Shown here: positions 43,552 to 53,405 of the stretch, one piece after another
Position numbering within the stretch: the stretch's first letter is position 1
Layout of the letters: each line of letters starts with the position of its first letter
NCBI RefSeq assembly: GCF_017303215.1
Contig: NZ_JAEMWU010000001.1
Coordinates: 2,046,001-2,110,000, forward strand
Source of the DNA: Microbacterium esteraromaticum
Lineage (GTDB): Bacteria; Actinomycetota; Actinomycetes; Actinomycetales; Microbacteriaceae
Length of the DNA stretch: 64,000 nucleotides
Direction of reading: 5' to 3'
Translations under genes and position numbers: made by a program
Notes under the pieces: generated by a model
What the model was told of the DNA's origin: nothing
Databases searched by the model: none
Seen by the model: the letters and a program-made list of their open reading frames with translations, nothing else

Positions 43552-44613
43552 ATGGAAAACGTCACCATCGTCGGAACAGAAGCAGGGGTCCTCGTCCTTG
43601 CTACTGAGTCCGGACAGCGCTTCGCGCTGCCCATCGACGACGTGCTGCATCGTGAAGTACGTCGCGCCACCCGCCAGGCCGAGCCCACGGCCGCGCGTCT
43701 CGCGGCGAGTCCGCGCGATATCCAGGCGCATATCCGCGCCGGCCTGTCCGCCGCAGAGGTCGCGGCGCTGCTCGGCGTCAGCGAATCGGATGTGGCCCGC
43801 TTCGAGGGCCCCGTGCTCGCCGAGCGCGAGCACATCGTCGGCCAGGCACTCGCCGTGCCCGTGCTCATCGGCAGCGATGTCGAGCCCGACGCCCAGCCGA
43901 CGTTCGGCACCGCCGTGCGCGACAAGCTCGCCGACCTCGCTGCGACCGACGAGCGCTGGGTGAGCTGGAAGGACGAGTCCGGCTGGACCGTCAAACTCGA
44001 GTTCACCGCGAACGAGGTCGCGCACGACGCCCGCTGGGCGTTCGACCCGCGCCGCAGCACATTGTCGCCCTCGAACGCCGAAGCCGTGCAGCTGTCTCGA
44101 CAGGGATCACTTCCGGACGGTCTGATCCCGCGCCTGCGCGCGGTCGATGACGAGCGCGTCTCGCCGTACAAGGACGACAGCCGATTCGACTCCGGCGCAT
44201 TCGGTCCACGCCTGCTGCCGAAGCCCGACGAGCACACCGACGACGCTTCGGTCGAGGCGGAGCACTCCAGGGCCGCTGCCCAGGCGGCCGCTGCCCGACG
44301 TGCCCCCGAGGATCATCAGCCCAGCGCCGAGACCGCAGATCTGCTCGAGGCGCTTCGGCGCCGCCGTGGCCAGCGCGAGTCCGCGCCGCTGCTCGACGAC
44401 CATGACGGCGATGAAGCCGCGCCGATTGCGCTGTTCGACAGCGCCGACAACGAGCCGGAACCGGCTGATGAGACTCCCACCGAGCAGCCCTCGACGTCGG
44501 GAAAGCCGGCGCCCCGTGGTGACAGCGGTGATGCCGGTGGCGGTCGACGCAAGCGTCGAAACGCGATGCCGAGCTGGGATGAGATCGTCTTCGGCGCACG
44601 CACCGACGACTAG
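43552..44613 (+). CDS. sepH: Septation protein SepH
   Basis: A 353-aa SepH protein. The DUF3071 domain lies at about residues 1-185 and includes a helix-turn-helix-like element (AHIRAGLSAAEVAALLGVSESDVARFEGP). The rest is a long acidic, low-complexity tail ending in a basic patch (GGGRRKRRNAMPSWDEIVFG). SepH binds FtsZ and promotes filament bundling in Streptomyces and mycobacteria. ATG start. Convergent with the phosphodiesterase-like gene. Confidence 0.9.
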   Translation: MENVTIVGTEAGVLVLATESGQRFALPIDDVLHREVRRATRQAEPTAARLAASPRDIQAHIRAGLSAAEVAALLGVSESDVARFEGPVLAEREHIVGQALAVPVLIGSDVEPDAQPTFGTAVRDKLADLAATDERWVSWKDESGWTVKLEFTANEVAHDARWAFDPRRSTLSPSNAEAVQLSRQGSLPDGLIPRLRAVDDERVSPYKDDSRFDSGAFGPRLLPKPDEHTDDASVEAEHSRAAAQAAAARRAPEDHQPSAETADLLEALRRRRGQRESAPLLDDHDGDEAAPIALFDSADNEPEPADETPTEQPSTSGKPAPRGDSGDAGGGRRKRRNAMPSWDEIVFGARTDD

Positions 44614-44638
44614 AACGCCGCGCCCGCCAGGGTGCGAA

Positions 44639-45766
44639 TCAGCTCGCGAACGCGCCGAGCCGAATCGACGGCACACGCCACTCCTCCGGCGTGAGTGCAC
44701 CGTGCTGTCCGATCATGCCTCGACCGCGCTGGTCCTCGGCATCGGCGTCGTACAGCGCGTAGTTCGCGCGTGCGATCGCCAGCAGGTCGCCGATGCGTGC
44801 ACGCGCAGCATCCGTCACGCGGGGTCCGAACAACCCCGCATCGATCGCCTCCGCCCTGCTGACGACGTCGGCAAGGCCCTCCAGGTCGCGTCGCCAGCGT
44901 GCGAGAATGGCGGCCTGGTCGGCATCCGGTTCGGTGTACACGTGCAGCATGCGCGGCTCACCCCCGATGTGACGGATGCCATCGCGCCAGCCCCCCGCGG
45001 CATCGAGCAGCAGGTGCCGATGTGCGGGCACATCGACCATGCCGTGGTCGGCGGTCACCAGCACGCCAACACCGTCCGGCACGCGCTGTGAGAGAGCGGC
45101 GTCGACGTCTTCGAGCGCGGCCACCCACTCGGCAGAGTCGATGCCGTACTTGTGCCCGGCCTTGTCGACATCGGGCAGATAGCAGTAGACGAACGCGCCG
45201 TCGTGCGTGTCAGCCAGCTCGAACGCCTGCGCGACACGATCGGCCGCCGCACCAGCGGGCACGAAACGTCCGCCACGCAACGTGGCGCGCGAGAACCCGC
45301 TGTGCATGTGACCGGCGAGCCCCACGGCGAATGCCGCATGCCCGGCCGCAGAAGCGCGCTCGAACACCGTCGGCGCACTCTGCCAGGTCAGCGGATCGAT
45401 ACCCGCCGCCTCCCACTCGGTCAGTTGGTTGACGAGCACGTCACTGTCGGGATGCCGCACGCGGTAACCAACCACGCCGTGCTCGCCGGGAGCCACCCCG
45501 GTGAGCAGACTGGTCAGCGCCGCTGCGGTGGTGGTGGGAAAGACCGCGCCGCCGACGCTCTTCTTCGTCATTGCCGCGCTGAGCGTGCGCGCGTGCCCGG
45601 CGTGGGCCCGCAGCGAGATCGCCCCGAGGCCATCGACGACGACGAGCACAGCCGAGCGCACCGGCCGCAGCGCGTCACCCTCTCCGCGCAATGCGGCGAG
45701 GAGGCCCGGCGCCACCCCGGTGATGCTTCGCGGTGTTTCCAGGGCGGACGGTAGCATGAGAGACAT
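44639..45766 (-). CDS. Alkaline phosphatase superfamily protein (nucleotide pyrophosphatase/phosphodiesterase type)
   Basis: A 375-aa enzyme of the NPP branch. Metal and nucleophile motifs: LVVVDGLGA (Asp), [15 protein letters not shown] (catalytic Thr), [12 protein letters not shown] (metal Asp, His) and [11 protein letters not shown] (Asp, His). No signal peptide, so it is cytoplasmic. Substrate unknown. The open frame extends 44 codons further, but those overlap parC upstream sequence on the other strand; the ATG at 45766 (or 45757) fits the family. Confidence 0.85.
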   Translation of the reverse strand: MSLMLPSALETPRSITGVAPGLLAALRGEGDALRPVRSAVLVVVDGLGAISLRAHAGHARTLSAAMTKKSVGGAVFPTTTAAALTSLLTGVAPGEHGVVGYRVRHPDSDVLVNQLTEWEAAGIDPLTWQSAPTVFERASAAGHAAFAVGLAGHMHSGFSRATLRGGRFVPAGAAADRVAQAFELADTHDGAFVYCYLPDVDKAGHKYGIDSAEWVAALEDVDAALSQRVPDGVGVLVTADHGMVDVPAHRHLLLDAAGGWRDGIRHIGGEPRMLHVYTEPDADQAAILARWRRDLEGLADVVSRAEAIDAGLFGPRVTDAARARIGDLLAIARANYALYDADAEDQRGRGMIGQHGALTPEEWRVPSIRLGAFAS

Positions 45767-45848
45767 CCGGGCCAGTCTTTCACAGGCCTCCCGACGCGCG
45801 CCGCCGCAATGGCCGCGAGCCCCGCCCCGAGCGACCAGCAGGAACCCC

Positions 45849-48287
45849 ATGCCGAAGACCCCGCCGTCCGAGCCCGTCCAGGAGCGCATCCAGGACATCG
45901 ATCTGTCACAGGAGATGCAGGGCTCGTTCCTCGAATACGCCTACTCGGTCATCTACTCCCGCGCGCTTCCCGACGCACGAGATGGCCTGAAGCCCGTGCA
46001 GCGGCGCATCCTGTACCAGATGGCCGAGATGGGGCTGCGCCCCGAGCGCGGGCATGTCAAGAGCGCCCGCGTCGTCGGCGAGGTGATGGGAAAGCTGCAC
46101 CCGCACGGCGACTCGGCGATCTACGACGCACTGGTCCGCCTCGCGCAGTCCTTCGCGCTGCGCGTGCCGCTCGTCGACGGGCACGGCAACTTCGGTTCGC
46201 TGGATGACGGTCCGGCGGCATCCCGATACACCGAAGCCCGTCTGGCAGCATCCGCTCTCGCGATGACCGAGAGCCTCGACGAGGACGTCGTCGACTTCGT
46301 GCCCAACTACGACGGGCAATTCCAGCAGCCGGCCGTGCTCTCGGCCGCCTTCCCGAACCTGCTCGTGAACGGTGCCAGCGGCATCGCCGTCGGCATGGCC
46401 ACGAACATGGCGCCGCACAACCTCATCGAGGTCGTCGCAGCGGCCACCCATCTGCTCGAGAACCCGGACGCCACCACGGCCGACCTCATGGAGTTCGTGC
46501 CGGGACCGGACTTCCCGTCGGGCGGCATCCTGATGGGGCTCGACGGCGTCAAAGACGCGTACGAGAACGGACGCGGTGCGTTCAAGCTGCGGGCGAAGAC
46601 GTCGATCGAATCCCTCGGACCGCGCCGCACCGGCATCGTCGTCACCGAGCTGCCCTACCAGGTGGGTCCGGAGCGGGTGATCGAGAAGCTCAAGGATGCC
46701 GTCAACGCGAAGAAGCTCCAGGGCATCAGCGACGTGCAGGACCTCACCGACCGCAAGCACGGCCTGCGCCTGGTGATCACCATCAAGACGGGCTTCGATC
46801 CGGCCGCGGTCCTGGAGCAGCTCTTCCGCTTCACACCGCTCGAGGACTCGTTCTCGATCAACAACGTCGCCCTGGTCGAGGGGCAGCCGCGCACGCTCGG
46901 ACTCAAGGAGCTGCTGCGCGTCTACCTGCAGCACCGCATCGAGGTCGTCACCCGGCGCAGCCGCTATCGTCTCGCCCGGCGCAACGAGCGCCTGCATCTG
47001 GTGCGTGGCCTGCTGCTGGCGATCCTCGACATCGACGAGGTCATCCAGGTGATCCGCTCGTCCGAGGACTCCGAGACAGCGCGCGCCCGCCTGCAGCAGG
47101 TGTTCGAGCTCGACGAGGTGCAGGCCGAGTACATCCTCGAGCTGCGCCTGCGTCGCCTGACCAAGTTCTCGCGGCTCGAACTCGAGGCGGAGCGCGACAA
47201 GCTGCTTGCCGAGATCGCCGAGCTGGAGACCCTGCTCGCCGACCCGGCGCTGGTCCGCGCACAGGTCGCGCACGAGCTGGATGCCGTCGCCGAGACTTTC
47301 GGCACCCCTCGCCGCACTCTGCTGCTGAACGCCGCCCCGCCGAAGGCGCGCTCGAGCAAGTCCGCCATCGAGCTACAGTTCGCCGACGCGCCCACCACCG
47401 TGCTGCTGTCCGCCACGGGACGCGCGGTGCGCGTCGACCTCGAGCCGGGCGCCGTGATCACGACACCCGCGCGCCGCAGCAAGCACGACGCGATCATCGC
47501 CCGGGTCGAGACGACGACACGCAGCGAGATCGGCGCGGTGATGAGCACCGGGCGCGTCGTACGGTTCACTCCGGTGGACATCCCCGCTGTGCCGGCCACG
47601 TCGGTGGGGCTCGGCGCAGGCGTGCGCATCTCGGACTACCTCGGGCTCACCGACCGCACCGAGCGCGTGCTCGCGCTCATCCGCTTCGATGATGACACCC
47701 CCGTGGCGCTCGGCACTAAGGACGGCGTGGTCAAGCGCTTCGTCCCGTCTGCGCTGCCGGTGCGCCCCGAGCTGGAGGTCATCGGCCTCAAGCCGAACGA
47801 CACGGTCGTCGGCGCTGCCCCGGCATCCGACGACGCCGAGGTCGTGTTCGTCACATCCGATGCGCAGTTGCTGCACTTCTCAGCCGCGAACGTGCGCCCG
47901 CAGGGCGCCGCGGCCGGCGGAATGGCCGGTGTCAAGCTCGGTGCCGGCGCCGAAGTGCTCTCGTTCGGCGTCGTCTCCTCGCCCGACGAAGCGGTCGTCG
48001 TCACCGTGTCGGGCGCCGAGGGCACCCTCGCCGGTGCGGATGCCGGGCGTGCGAAGGTCTCGGCGTTCGCGGAGTTCCCCGCCAAGGGTCGCGCGACCGG
48101 TGGTGTGCGCGCACACGCCTTCTTGAAGGGTGAAGATCGTCTGCGGCTGGCCTGGGTGGGCGTCGAGCCCCGTGCGATCGGGGCGGACGGCGCCGTGCGC
48201 CAGCTGCCCGCGTCGGGTGCGAAGCGCGACGGATCCGGACAGCCGTTGGATGCTGTCGTCAGCGCCGTGGGAACCGCGATCGGCTGA
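45849..48287 (+). CDS. parC: DNA topoisomerase IV subunit A (ParC; gyrase A family)
   Basis: An 812-aa type IIA topoisomerase breakage-reunion subunit. Catalytic Tyr Y127 in ASRYTEARL. The quinolone-resistance region is wild type ([11 protein letters not shown]89 and D93). The GyrA-box function of true gyrase is not evident in the C-terminal beta-pinwheel, which favours ParC. ATG 5-6 nt after AGGA. The partner parE is convergent, 54 bases away, rather than in an operon. Confidence 0.9.
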   Translation: MPKTPPSEPVQERIQDIDLSQEMQGSFLEYAYSVIYSRALPDARDGLKPVQRRILYQMAEMGLRPERGHVKSARVVGEVMGKLHPHGDSAIYDALVRLAQSFALRVPLVDGHGNFGSLDDGPAASRYTEARLAASALAMTESLDEDVVDFVPNYDGQFQQPAVLSAAFPNLLVNGASGIAVGMATNMAPHNLIEVVAAATHLLENPDATTADLMEFVPGPDFPSGGILMGLDGVKDAYENGRGAFKLRAKTSIESLGPRRTGIVVTELPYQVGPERVIEKLKDAVNAKKLQGISDVQDLTDRKHGLRLVITIKTGFDPAAVLEQLFRFTPLEDSFSINNVALVEGQPRTLGLKELLRVYLQHRIEVVTRRSRYRLARRNERLHLVRGLLLAILDIDEVIQVIRSSEDSETARARLQQVFELDEVQAEYILELRLRRLTKFSRLELEAERDKLLAEIAELETLLADPALVRAQVAHELDAVAETFGTPRRTLLLNAAPPKARSSKSAIELQFADAPTTVLLSATGRAVRVDLEPGAVITTPARRSKHDAIIARVETTTRSEIGAVMSTGRVVRFTPVDIPAVPATSVGLGAGVRISDYLGLTDRTERVLALIRFDDDTPVALGTKDGVVKRFVPSALPVRPELEVIGLKPNDTVVGAAPASDDAEVVFVTSDAQLLHFSAANVRPQGAAAGGMAGVKLGAGAEVLSFGVVSSPDEAVVVTVSGAEGTLAGADAGRAKVSAFAEFPAKGRATGGVRAHAFLKGEDRLRLAWVGVEPRAIGADGAVRQLPASGAKRDGSGQPLDAVVSAVGTAIG

Positions 48288-48312
48288 CCCGCCACCTCGC
48301 GTCGCGCGGGAT

Positions 48313-48338
48313 GTGGCGCCGGTACACACCGGCGCCAC
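48313..48338. terminator. Bidirectional terminator between parC and parE
   Basis: GTGGCGCCGGT and ACCGGCGCCAC form a perfect 11-bp stem with the loop ACAC, placed between the two convergent stop codons (48287 and 48342). Confidence 0.9.
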
Positions 48339-48341
48339 CGG

Positions 48342-50474
48342 TCACGCGTCGATGGCTTCCCGGCTGAGACGGTCGCTGGAGCTCATGATGAACTCGCGTC
48401 GCGGAGCCACTTCACTGCCCATGAGCAGTTCGAAGGTACGCACCGCGGCGTCCGCGGACTCGGCGTCCTCGATGGTGACGCGGCGCAACAGGCGCCCTTC
48501 GCGGTCCATCGTGGTGTTGGCCAGCTGGTCAGCGTCCATCTCACCCAGACCCTTGTAGCGCTGGATCGGGTCCTGCCAGCGCTTGCCCGCCTTGCGGAGC
48601 TTGGTCAGCAGCGTTTGCAGCTCGGCCTCGGAGTACGTGTAGATCGTCTCGTTCGGCTTCGAGCCGGGGTTCATCACGATCACTCGGTGCAGCGGCGGCA
48701 CGGCCGAGTAGACGCGGCCGGCCTCGACCAGCGGACGCATGTAGCGGAAGAAGAGCGTCAGCAGGAGCGTACGGATGTGCGCGCCGTCGACATCGGCGTC
48801 GCTCATCAGGATGATCTTGCCGTAGCGGGCCCCGGAGATGTCGAACGAGCGTCCCGAACCTGCACCGATCGTGGTGATGATCGCCGCGCACTCGGCGTTG
48901 CTCAGCATGTCGCTGACCGAGGCCTTCTGGACGTTGAGGATCTTGCCCCGGATCGGTAGCAGCGCCTGGAACTCGCTGTTTCGGGCGTGACGCGCGGTGC
49001 CGAGCGCCGAATCACCCTCGACGATGAACAGCTCGCTGTGGGCGACATCGTTGGAGCGGCAGTCGACCAGCTTGGCTGGTAGCGACGACGACTCCAGCGC
49101 CGTCTTGCGCCGCTGGGTCTCTTTGTGCGCGCGCGCCGAGACGCGTGCCTTCATCTCGGAGACGATCTTGTCGAGCAGCATCGACGCCTGGTTCTTGTCG
49201 TCGCGCTTGGTCGATGTGAAGCGCTGCGCGAGCTCTGTGCGCACCACCTTCGCGACGATCGCGCGCACCGCCGGGGTTCCGAGCACCTCTTTCGTCTGGC
49301 CCTCGAACTGCGGTTCGGGCACAGTGACCGTCAGCACGGCCGTGAGGCCCGCCAGCACGTCGTCCTTCTCGAGCTTGTCGTTGCCCGCCTTGAGTCGTCG
49401 TGCGTTCTGCTCGACCTGGGCGCGCAGCGTCTTCAGCAGCTCCTGCTCGAAGCCCTGCTGATGCGTGCCGCCCTTGGGCGTGGCGATGATGTTCACGAAT
49501 GAGCGGACGGTGGTCTCGTAGCCGGTGCCCCAGCGCAGCGCGATGTCGACCTGGCACTCGCGATCGACCTCGGTCGCCTTCATGTGCCCATCGGCCTGAA
49601 GCACGGGCACCGTCTCGGTGAAAGTGCCGCTGCCCTGAATGCGCCACGTGTCGGTGACGGGGGCGTCGGATGCCAGGTAGTCGACGAACTCCGAGATGCC
49701 GCCCTCGTAGAGGTACGACGTCTCGACCGGCCCTGCGTCGACCTCAGCGCCGTCAGCAGCCTGCCCGCTCGGACGCGCCGTGGGGCGTTCGTCGCGCACG
49801 ACGATCTCCAGCCCCGGCACGAGGAACGCCGTCTGACGCGCTCGAGTCTCGAGGTCACCCAGCTGGAAGGTGGCGTCCTTGGTGAAGATCTGCCGATCGG
49901 CCCAGTAGCGCACCCGCGTGCCGGTGACGCCGCGCGGCGCCTTGCCGATGACGCGCAGTTCGCTGCGCTCCTCGAACGGCGTGAACGGGGCATCGGGGCG
50001 CGGCTCGCCGTCGTCGGCGAACACCCCGGGCTCGCCGCGGTGGAACGACATCGCGTAGGTCTTGCCACCCCGGTCGACCTCGACGTCGAGCCGCTCCGAG
50101 AGCGCGTTGACCACCGAGGCGCCGACACCGTGCAGACCTCCTGAGGCGGCATATGAACCACCGCCGAACTTTCCACCGGCGTGCAGCTTCGTGTAGACCA
50201 CCTCGACGCCGGTCAGTCCCGTGCGCGGCTCGATGTCGGTCGGCACGCCACGTCCGCGGTCGCGCACCTCGACGCTGCCGTCATCGTGCAGCACCACGTC
50301 GATGCGCGCACCGTTGCCGGCGACGGCCTCGTCGACGGAGTTGTCGATGATCTCCCACAGGCAGTGCATCAAGCCGGGCGAACCGTTCGACCCGATGTAC
50401 ATTCCGGGACGCTTGCGGACGGCCTCGAGCCCCTCGAGTACCTGAAGATGGTGGGCGGAATACTCGGCGGTCAC
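48342..50474 (-). CDS. parE: DNA topoisomerase IV subunit B (ParE; gyrase B family)
   Basis: A 710-aa ATPase subunit. GHKL ATP-binding: EIIDNSVDEAVAGNG, RDRGRGVPTDI and GGLHGVGASVVNALSE. TOPRIM: IVEGDSALGTARHARNSEF, PIRGKILNVQKAS, DADVDGAHIRTLLL. Start chosen at GTG 50474, which matches the family N-terminus (TAEYSAHHLQVLEGLEAVRKRPGMY); TACAAT lies 8 nt upstream, so the mRNA is leaderless or nearly so. The insert in the ATPase domain (YLYEGGISEFVDYL) is normal. Confidence 0.92.
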   Translation of the reverse strand: MTAEYSAHHLQVLEGLEAVRKRPGMYIGSNGSPGLMHCLWEIIDNSVDEAVAGNGARIDVVLHDDGSVEVRDRGRGVPTDIEPRTGLTGVEVVYTKLHAGGKFGGGSYAASGGLHGVGASVVNALSERLDVEVDRGGKTYAMSFHRGEPGVFADDGEPRPDAPFTPFEERSELRVIGKAPRGVTGTRVRYWADRQIFTKDATFQLGDLETRARQTAFLVPGLEIVVRDERPTARPSGQAADGAEVDAGPVETSYLYEGGISEFVDYLASDAPVTDTWRIQGSGTFTETVPVLQADGHMKATEVDRECQVDIALRWGTGYETTVRSFVNIIATPKGGTHQQGFEQELLKTLRAQVEQNARRLKAGNDKLEKDDVLAGLTAVLTVTVPEPQFEGQTKEVLGTPAVRAIVAKVVRTELAQRFTSTKRDDKNQASMLLDKIVSEMKARVSARAHKETQRRKTALESSSLPAKLVDCRSNDVAHSELFIVEGDSALGTARHARNSEFQALLPIRGKILNVQKASVSDMLSNAECAAIITTIGAGSGRSFDISGARYGKIILMSDADVDGAHIRTLLLTLFFRYMRPLVEAGRVYSAVPPLHRVIVMNPGSKPNETIYTYSEAELQTLLTKLRKAGKRWQDPIQRYKGLGEMDADQLANTTMDREGRLLRRVTIEDAESADAAVRTFELLMGSEVAPRREFIMSSSDRLSREAIDA

Positions 50475-50482
50475 AATGTTCA

Positions 50483-50488
50483 ATTGTA
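50483..50488 (-). promoter_or_regulatory. -10 element of parE
   Basis: TACAAT on the minus strand, 8 nt before the GTG. It is the closest match to TATAAT among the predicted leaderless starts here. Confidence 0.55.
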
Positions 50489-50649
50489 TTTCGCGCGGCG
50501 ACACCCGCGGACCGCGACACTCCCCCGGACTCCGCACGCGCGATCACGGCGTACGCGCTGAGCGAAACACGCCGGTCGGCGGGCATTCCCCCAGGCGACT
50601 CGTGGTTGTATTGAGCACGATTACCCGCCATACCCGAGGAGGCAACGAG

Positions 50650-50859
50650 ATGAACGCTACGACTGAGCGAGAGACCGTCGAGTACCGCCTCACCGCGTCG
50701 GACCGTTGCGACTCGTGCGGTGCACAGGCGTACATCGCGGCGGAGGTCAACGGATCCGAGCTGCTGTTCTGCGCGCACCACGGACGCAAGTACGAGGAGA
50801 AGCTGCGCGCGGTCGCCACGACCTGGCATGACGAGACCGCTCGACTGATCGAGGCCTGA
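50650..50859 (+). CDS. DUF7455-type small protein
   Basis: A 69-aa protein (RLTASDRCDSCGAQAYIAAE; LLFCAHHGRKYEEKL) with a CxxC and a later CxHH set, likely a small zinc site. The family is found across actinobacteria near the principal sigma factor and ParE genes. GAGGAGG lies 8 nt before the ATG. Function unknown; a nucleic-acid or polymerase-associated role would fit size and zinc site. Confidence 0.82.
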   Translation: MNATTERETVEYRLTASDRCDSCGAQAYIAAEVNGSELLFCAHHGRKYEEKLRAVATTWHDETARLIEA

Positions 50860-50862
50860 ACC

Positions 50863-50889
50863 GTTCGGCGCCCCTCGCGGGCGCCGAAC
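50863..50889. terminator. Bidirectional terminator between DUF7455 gene and racemase operon
   Basis: GTTCGGCGCC and GGCGCCGAAC form a perfect 10-bp stem with a 7-nt loop. It ends both the DUF7455 transcript and the sigA-murT-gatD-racemase operon. Confidence 0.9.
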
Positions 50890-50915
50890 ATCACGCGGCG
50901 CCCCGGCGGAACGGA

Positions 50916-51950
50916 TCAGTCCGTGATGATCCGACGCACGGCCGGCGTCAGCCGGGTGATGATCTCTTCGCCCACCGTGTCGATGTGCTCCGCGAGGGCC
51001 GTAGCATCCTGTTCTCCGTCGTCGCCGGGTCCGAAGACCACCACGCGCTGACCGACCTCGGCACCACCCCATGGCTCGAGGTGCATGCTTCCGCCATCGA
51101 TGCGCAGGGTTCGCCGCGGCCCACCCGGGGTCCCCGCGAATGTGCCCCGCAACGTCGACGGCAGTCCGTGGAAGGCACCGGCACCCACGATGACGGCATC
51201 CGGCGTCACCGCGTCGACCGACGCCACCAACCGCGCGATGGGTGAGATCCCGTCGAGAACGGGTCCGTCGGCGGAGCGGACGCCGTAGCAGAACGCGCCG
51301 ATGCGGCTCAGCGATCCGCGCAGCTCGGGGCGCCACCACGACGCGGCCGACGCCGTCAGATGCAGCACCTCGGGTCGACCGCCCGCCTCGGTGAGGTGGC
51401 GCACCGCGTCGTCGAACACGCGCTGCGCTGCGTCGTCCTCGGCGTCGCTCGCCTCTGCCAGGTGGCTCCACACGCCCACGACGCGCAGGGCGCCGTCGTG
51501 TTCCGCCTCGCGGGCGGTGGCGACGGCCTGCGGCCATTCATCCGGCCGGAAACCATTGCGGTGCAGACCCGTGTCGATCTTGAGGTGCACGTCGGCGCGG
51601 ATGCCGGTGCGCCGCGCCGCCGCGATGACGTCGCGCAGGTACGCGGCCGACCCGATTCCCAGCTGGATGCCCGCCACGATGGCGGCTTCGATCTCAGCGG
51701 GCACGGATGTCGCCCAGGCGTAGACGTGGCGATCGGTGAGCGCCCTGATCCGCAGCGCGGTGTCGATGTCGTATCCGCCGAACCATGTCACGCCCGCCGA
51801 CGCCGCCTCGGGTACCGACCAGTCCAGGCCGTGTCCGTAGGCGTCGTCCTTCATGACGAGCATCAGCTCGGTGGGCTGCAGTCGCGCGCGCACCGCCGCG
51901 ATGTTGCGCCGGAACCGGTCGCGTGAGATCTCGAGGACGGGATTGCTCAT
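50916..51950 (-). CDS. Alanine racemase-family protein with PLP lysine but without the catalytic tyrosine
   Basis: A 344-aa fold-type III PLP protein. The TIM-barrel half is well kept: K34 in VMKDDAYGHG (PLP lysine), VHLKIDTGLHRNGF (Arg contact to pyridine N), SHLAEASD, and LSRIGAFCYG. The C-terminal beta domain has diverged. Where racemases have VSYG it reads VIVGAGAFHG, and the Met-Asp segment (GxVCMD) is IDGGSMHLEP. On its own it therefore lacks one of the two racemase bases. The ATG overlaps the next racemase-like gene by 4 nt. Confidence 0.88.
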   Translation of the reverse strand: MSNPVLEISRDRFRRNIAAVRARLQPTELMLVMKDDAYGHGLDWSVPEAASAGVTWFGGYDIDTALRIRALTDRHVYAWATSVPAEIEAAIVAGIQLGIGSAAYLRDVIAAARRTGIRADVHLKIDTGLHRNGFRPDEWPQAVATAREAEHDGALRVVGVWSHLAEASDAEDDAAQRVFDDAVRHLTEAGGRPEVLHLTASAASWWRPELRGSLSRIGAFCYGVRSADGPVLDGISPIARLVASVDAVTPDAVIVGAGAFHGLPSTLRGTFAGTPGGPRRTLRIDGGSMHLEPWGGAEVGQRVVVFGPGDDGEQDATALAEHIDTVGEEIITRLTPAVRRIITD

Positions 51951-52633
51951 GCGCTCCACTCCCTGGGTGCGTGTCGGCCGATCACGACGGCGATCTCCAA
52001 CGCTGTGAGCCCCGTCACCGCAGCCCAGTGCGACAGGGCATCCCGCATCCGGCCGTCTCCGCCGAAGAAGGTGACGGGCGTGCCGTCGGGCACATCCCCG
52101 CCTTCGAGGTCGACGACGCACACGTCCATGGCGATCCGCCCGACGACCGGGTGCACATCCGCTCCGATCTGCACCGAGACACGATTGCCGAGCGCCCGTA
52201 GCACACCCTGCGCATAGCCGCCCGTGACGAGCGCCACGCGGGTGTCACGGTCCGCCCGATGCGTGTAGCCGTATGACACAGCCTCTCCCGCGTGCAGCGG
52301 TTTGGTCGAGAGCACGTGCCCTTCCAGCCGCATCACCGGCGACGACGTCGCAACCGTTGAGCCCTCAGGGATGCCGAACAGCTCGTGCGGGCCGATGTCC
52401 GCTGAGCCCTCTGCGCTCGCCGAGATGCCGTACCCCGCCAGCATGGCGATGTCGTCGTCGTCCACCAGCACACTCGCGGCACCGGCACTCATCACGATGC
52501 GGGCGGCCTCGACGACGCCGTGCCCGTATGCGTCATGGCGCAAGTCGATGACGGCGTCGCGCACGGATTCGCCGGCGTTGCGCATCAGGGCGCGGCGATC
52601 GAGAATCACGCGCGGAGCACTGCTACTGGCCAT
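51947..52633 (-). CDS. Truncated alanine racemase-family protein with catalytic tyrosine but arginine in place of the PLP lysine
   Basis: A 228-aa protein. The N-terminal remnant keeps LRHDAYGHG, but the PLP lysine position is R32, and most of the barrel (about 150 residues) is absent. The C-terminal domain is intact: AVSYGYTHRA with Y121 as the catalytic tyrosine, and VVGRIAMDVCVVD (M169-D170). GGAGG lies 5 nt before the ATG. It precedes, and is coupled to, the lysine-bearing partner gene. In racemase dimers the two bases come from different subunits, so the pair could share one site. Confidence 0.88.
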   Translation of the reverse strand: MASSSAPRVILDRRALMRNAGESVRDAVIDLRHDAYGHGVVEAARIVMSAGAASVLVDDDDIAMLAGYGISASAEGSADIGPHELFGIPEGSTVATSSPVMRLEGHVLSTKPLHAGEAVSYGYTHRADRDTRVALVTGGYAQGVLRALGNRVSVQIGADVHPVVGRIAMDVCVVDLEGGDVPDGTPVTFFGGDGRMRDALSHWAAVTGLTALEIAVVIGRHAPREWSA

Positions 52634-52652
52634 GTCGTCCTCCGGTGGCGCG

Positions 52653-53405
52653 TCAGAGCTGGATGGTCTTGAAGCCCTTGTCGTGGATGAAGCGGTCGAT
52701 GGCGGCACGCGCCTCGTGCGCGTACTCGTCGAGCGGACCCGACTGCGGCTCCGTCAGTGCCAACCCCCGACGCTCCGCCGCGGCGGTCACGAGCACATCG
52801 GCCAGACCGGGGTTGAGCGGCAACACCGGCCCCTGCACGTTTCCGGCGAACGCGTTGCGGTGACGGACGATCTCGCCGCGCCCCTCGCCGGACGCGAAGC
52901 TGCCACGACCCGCGGTGACGGTTCCGTACGCGAGCGAGGGGTCGCTCAGGGTCCACTCCGAGGCGTGATCCTCGAATCCGACCACGCGCACTCCCGGGGT
53001 CTGCACGGTGATGTACCCGACGCGACGGTCGCGGGTACGTGCGACACGGTAGGGCAGGATGCCCAGCCCGTCGAGCGTGCCACCGTCGGTGAGGTCGATC
53101 CCCGAGCCGAGCAACTCGGCCGAACCGCCGACAGCGAAGAGCACTCCCTCCGCTGCCACGTAGTCGCGCAGCGCATCGACGCGCGACACGAAGTCGGCGT
53201 GCACGCCGCGCAGTGCGGAGAGCGGACCATTGCCGATCACGATGACATCGACGTCGGCCGGCAGGCTCTCGCCCGGGCCGACGAGCACCGTGACCGGGTT
53301 CAGCCCGCGGGCTGCGGCGCTGCGCTCGATGGCGCGCACGTTGCCCCGGTCGCCCGTGATACCGAGCTCTGCGGGATAGAGCTGTGCGATCGTGAACTGC
53401 GTCAT
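52653..53405 (-). CDS. GatD/CobQ-like glutamine amidotransferase homologue lacking catalytic Cys and His
   Basis: A 250-aa protein with the GatD fold: FTIAQLYPAELGITGDRGNV (normal N-terminus), VIVIGNGP, VGFEDHASEW, and GPVLPLNPGLADVL. At the nucleophile elbow GatD has CGG; here it is V92 in FAVGGSAELLG. At the catalytic His in HGP it is Q191 in NVQGPVLP. The protein contains no cysteine at all. It cannot act as a glutaminase. It is joined to the MurT-like gene by a 4-nt overlap, so a structural or substrate-channelling role is likely. Confidence 0.9.
   Translation of the reverse strand: MTQFTIAQLYPAELGITGDRGNVRAIERSAAARGLNPVTVLVGPGESLPADVDVIVIGNGPLSALRGVHADFVSRVDALRDYVAAEGVLFAVGGSAELLGSGIDLTDGGTLDGLGILPYRVARTRDRRVGYITVQTPGVRVVGFEDHASEWTLSDPSLAYGTVTAGRGSFASGEGRGEIVRHRNAFAGNVQGPVLPLNPGLADVLVTAAAERRGLALTEPQSGPLDEYAHEARAAIDRFIHDKGFKTIQL

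Noticed and set aside
46099..46130. Quinolone-resistance substitution in parC
   Set aside because: S89 and D93 are the wild-type residues; nothing indicates resistance.
51947..52633. The short racemase-like gene as a simple pseudogene or frameshift of its neighbour
   Set aside because: It has its own ribosome-binding site and start, an intact and well-conserved C-terminal domain, and a 4-nt coupling overlap. Its neighbour carries a separate, different C-terminal domain, so one gene is not a fragment of the other.
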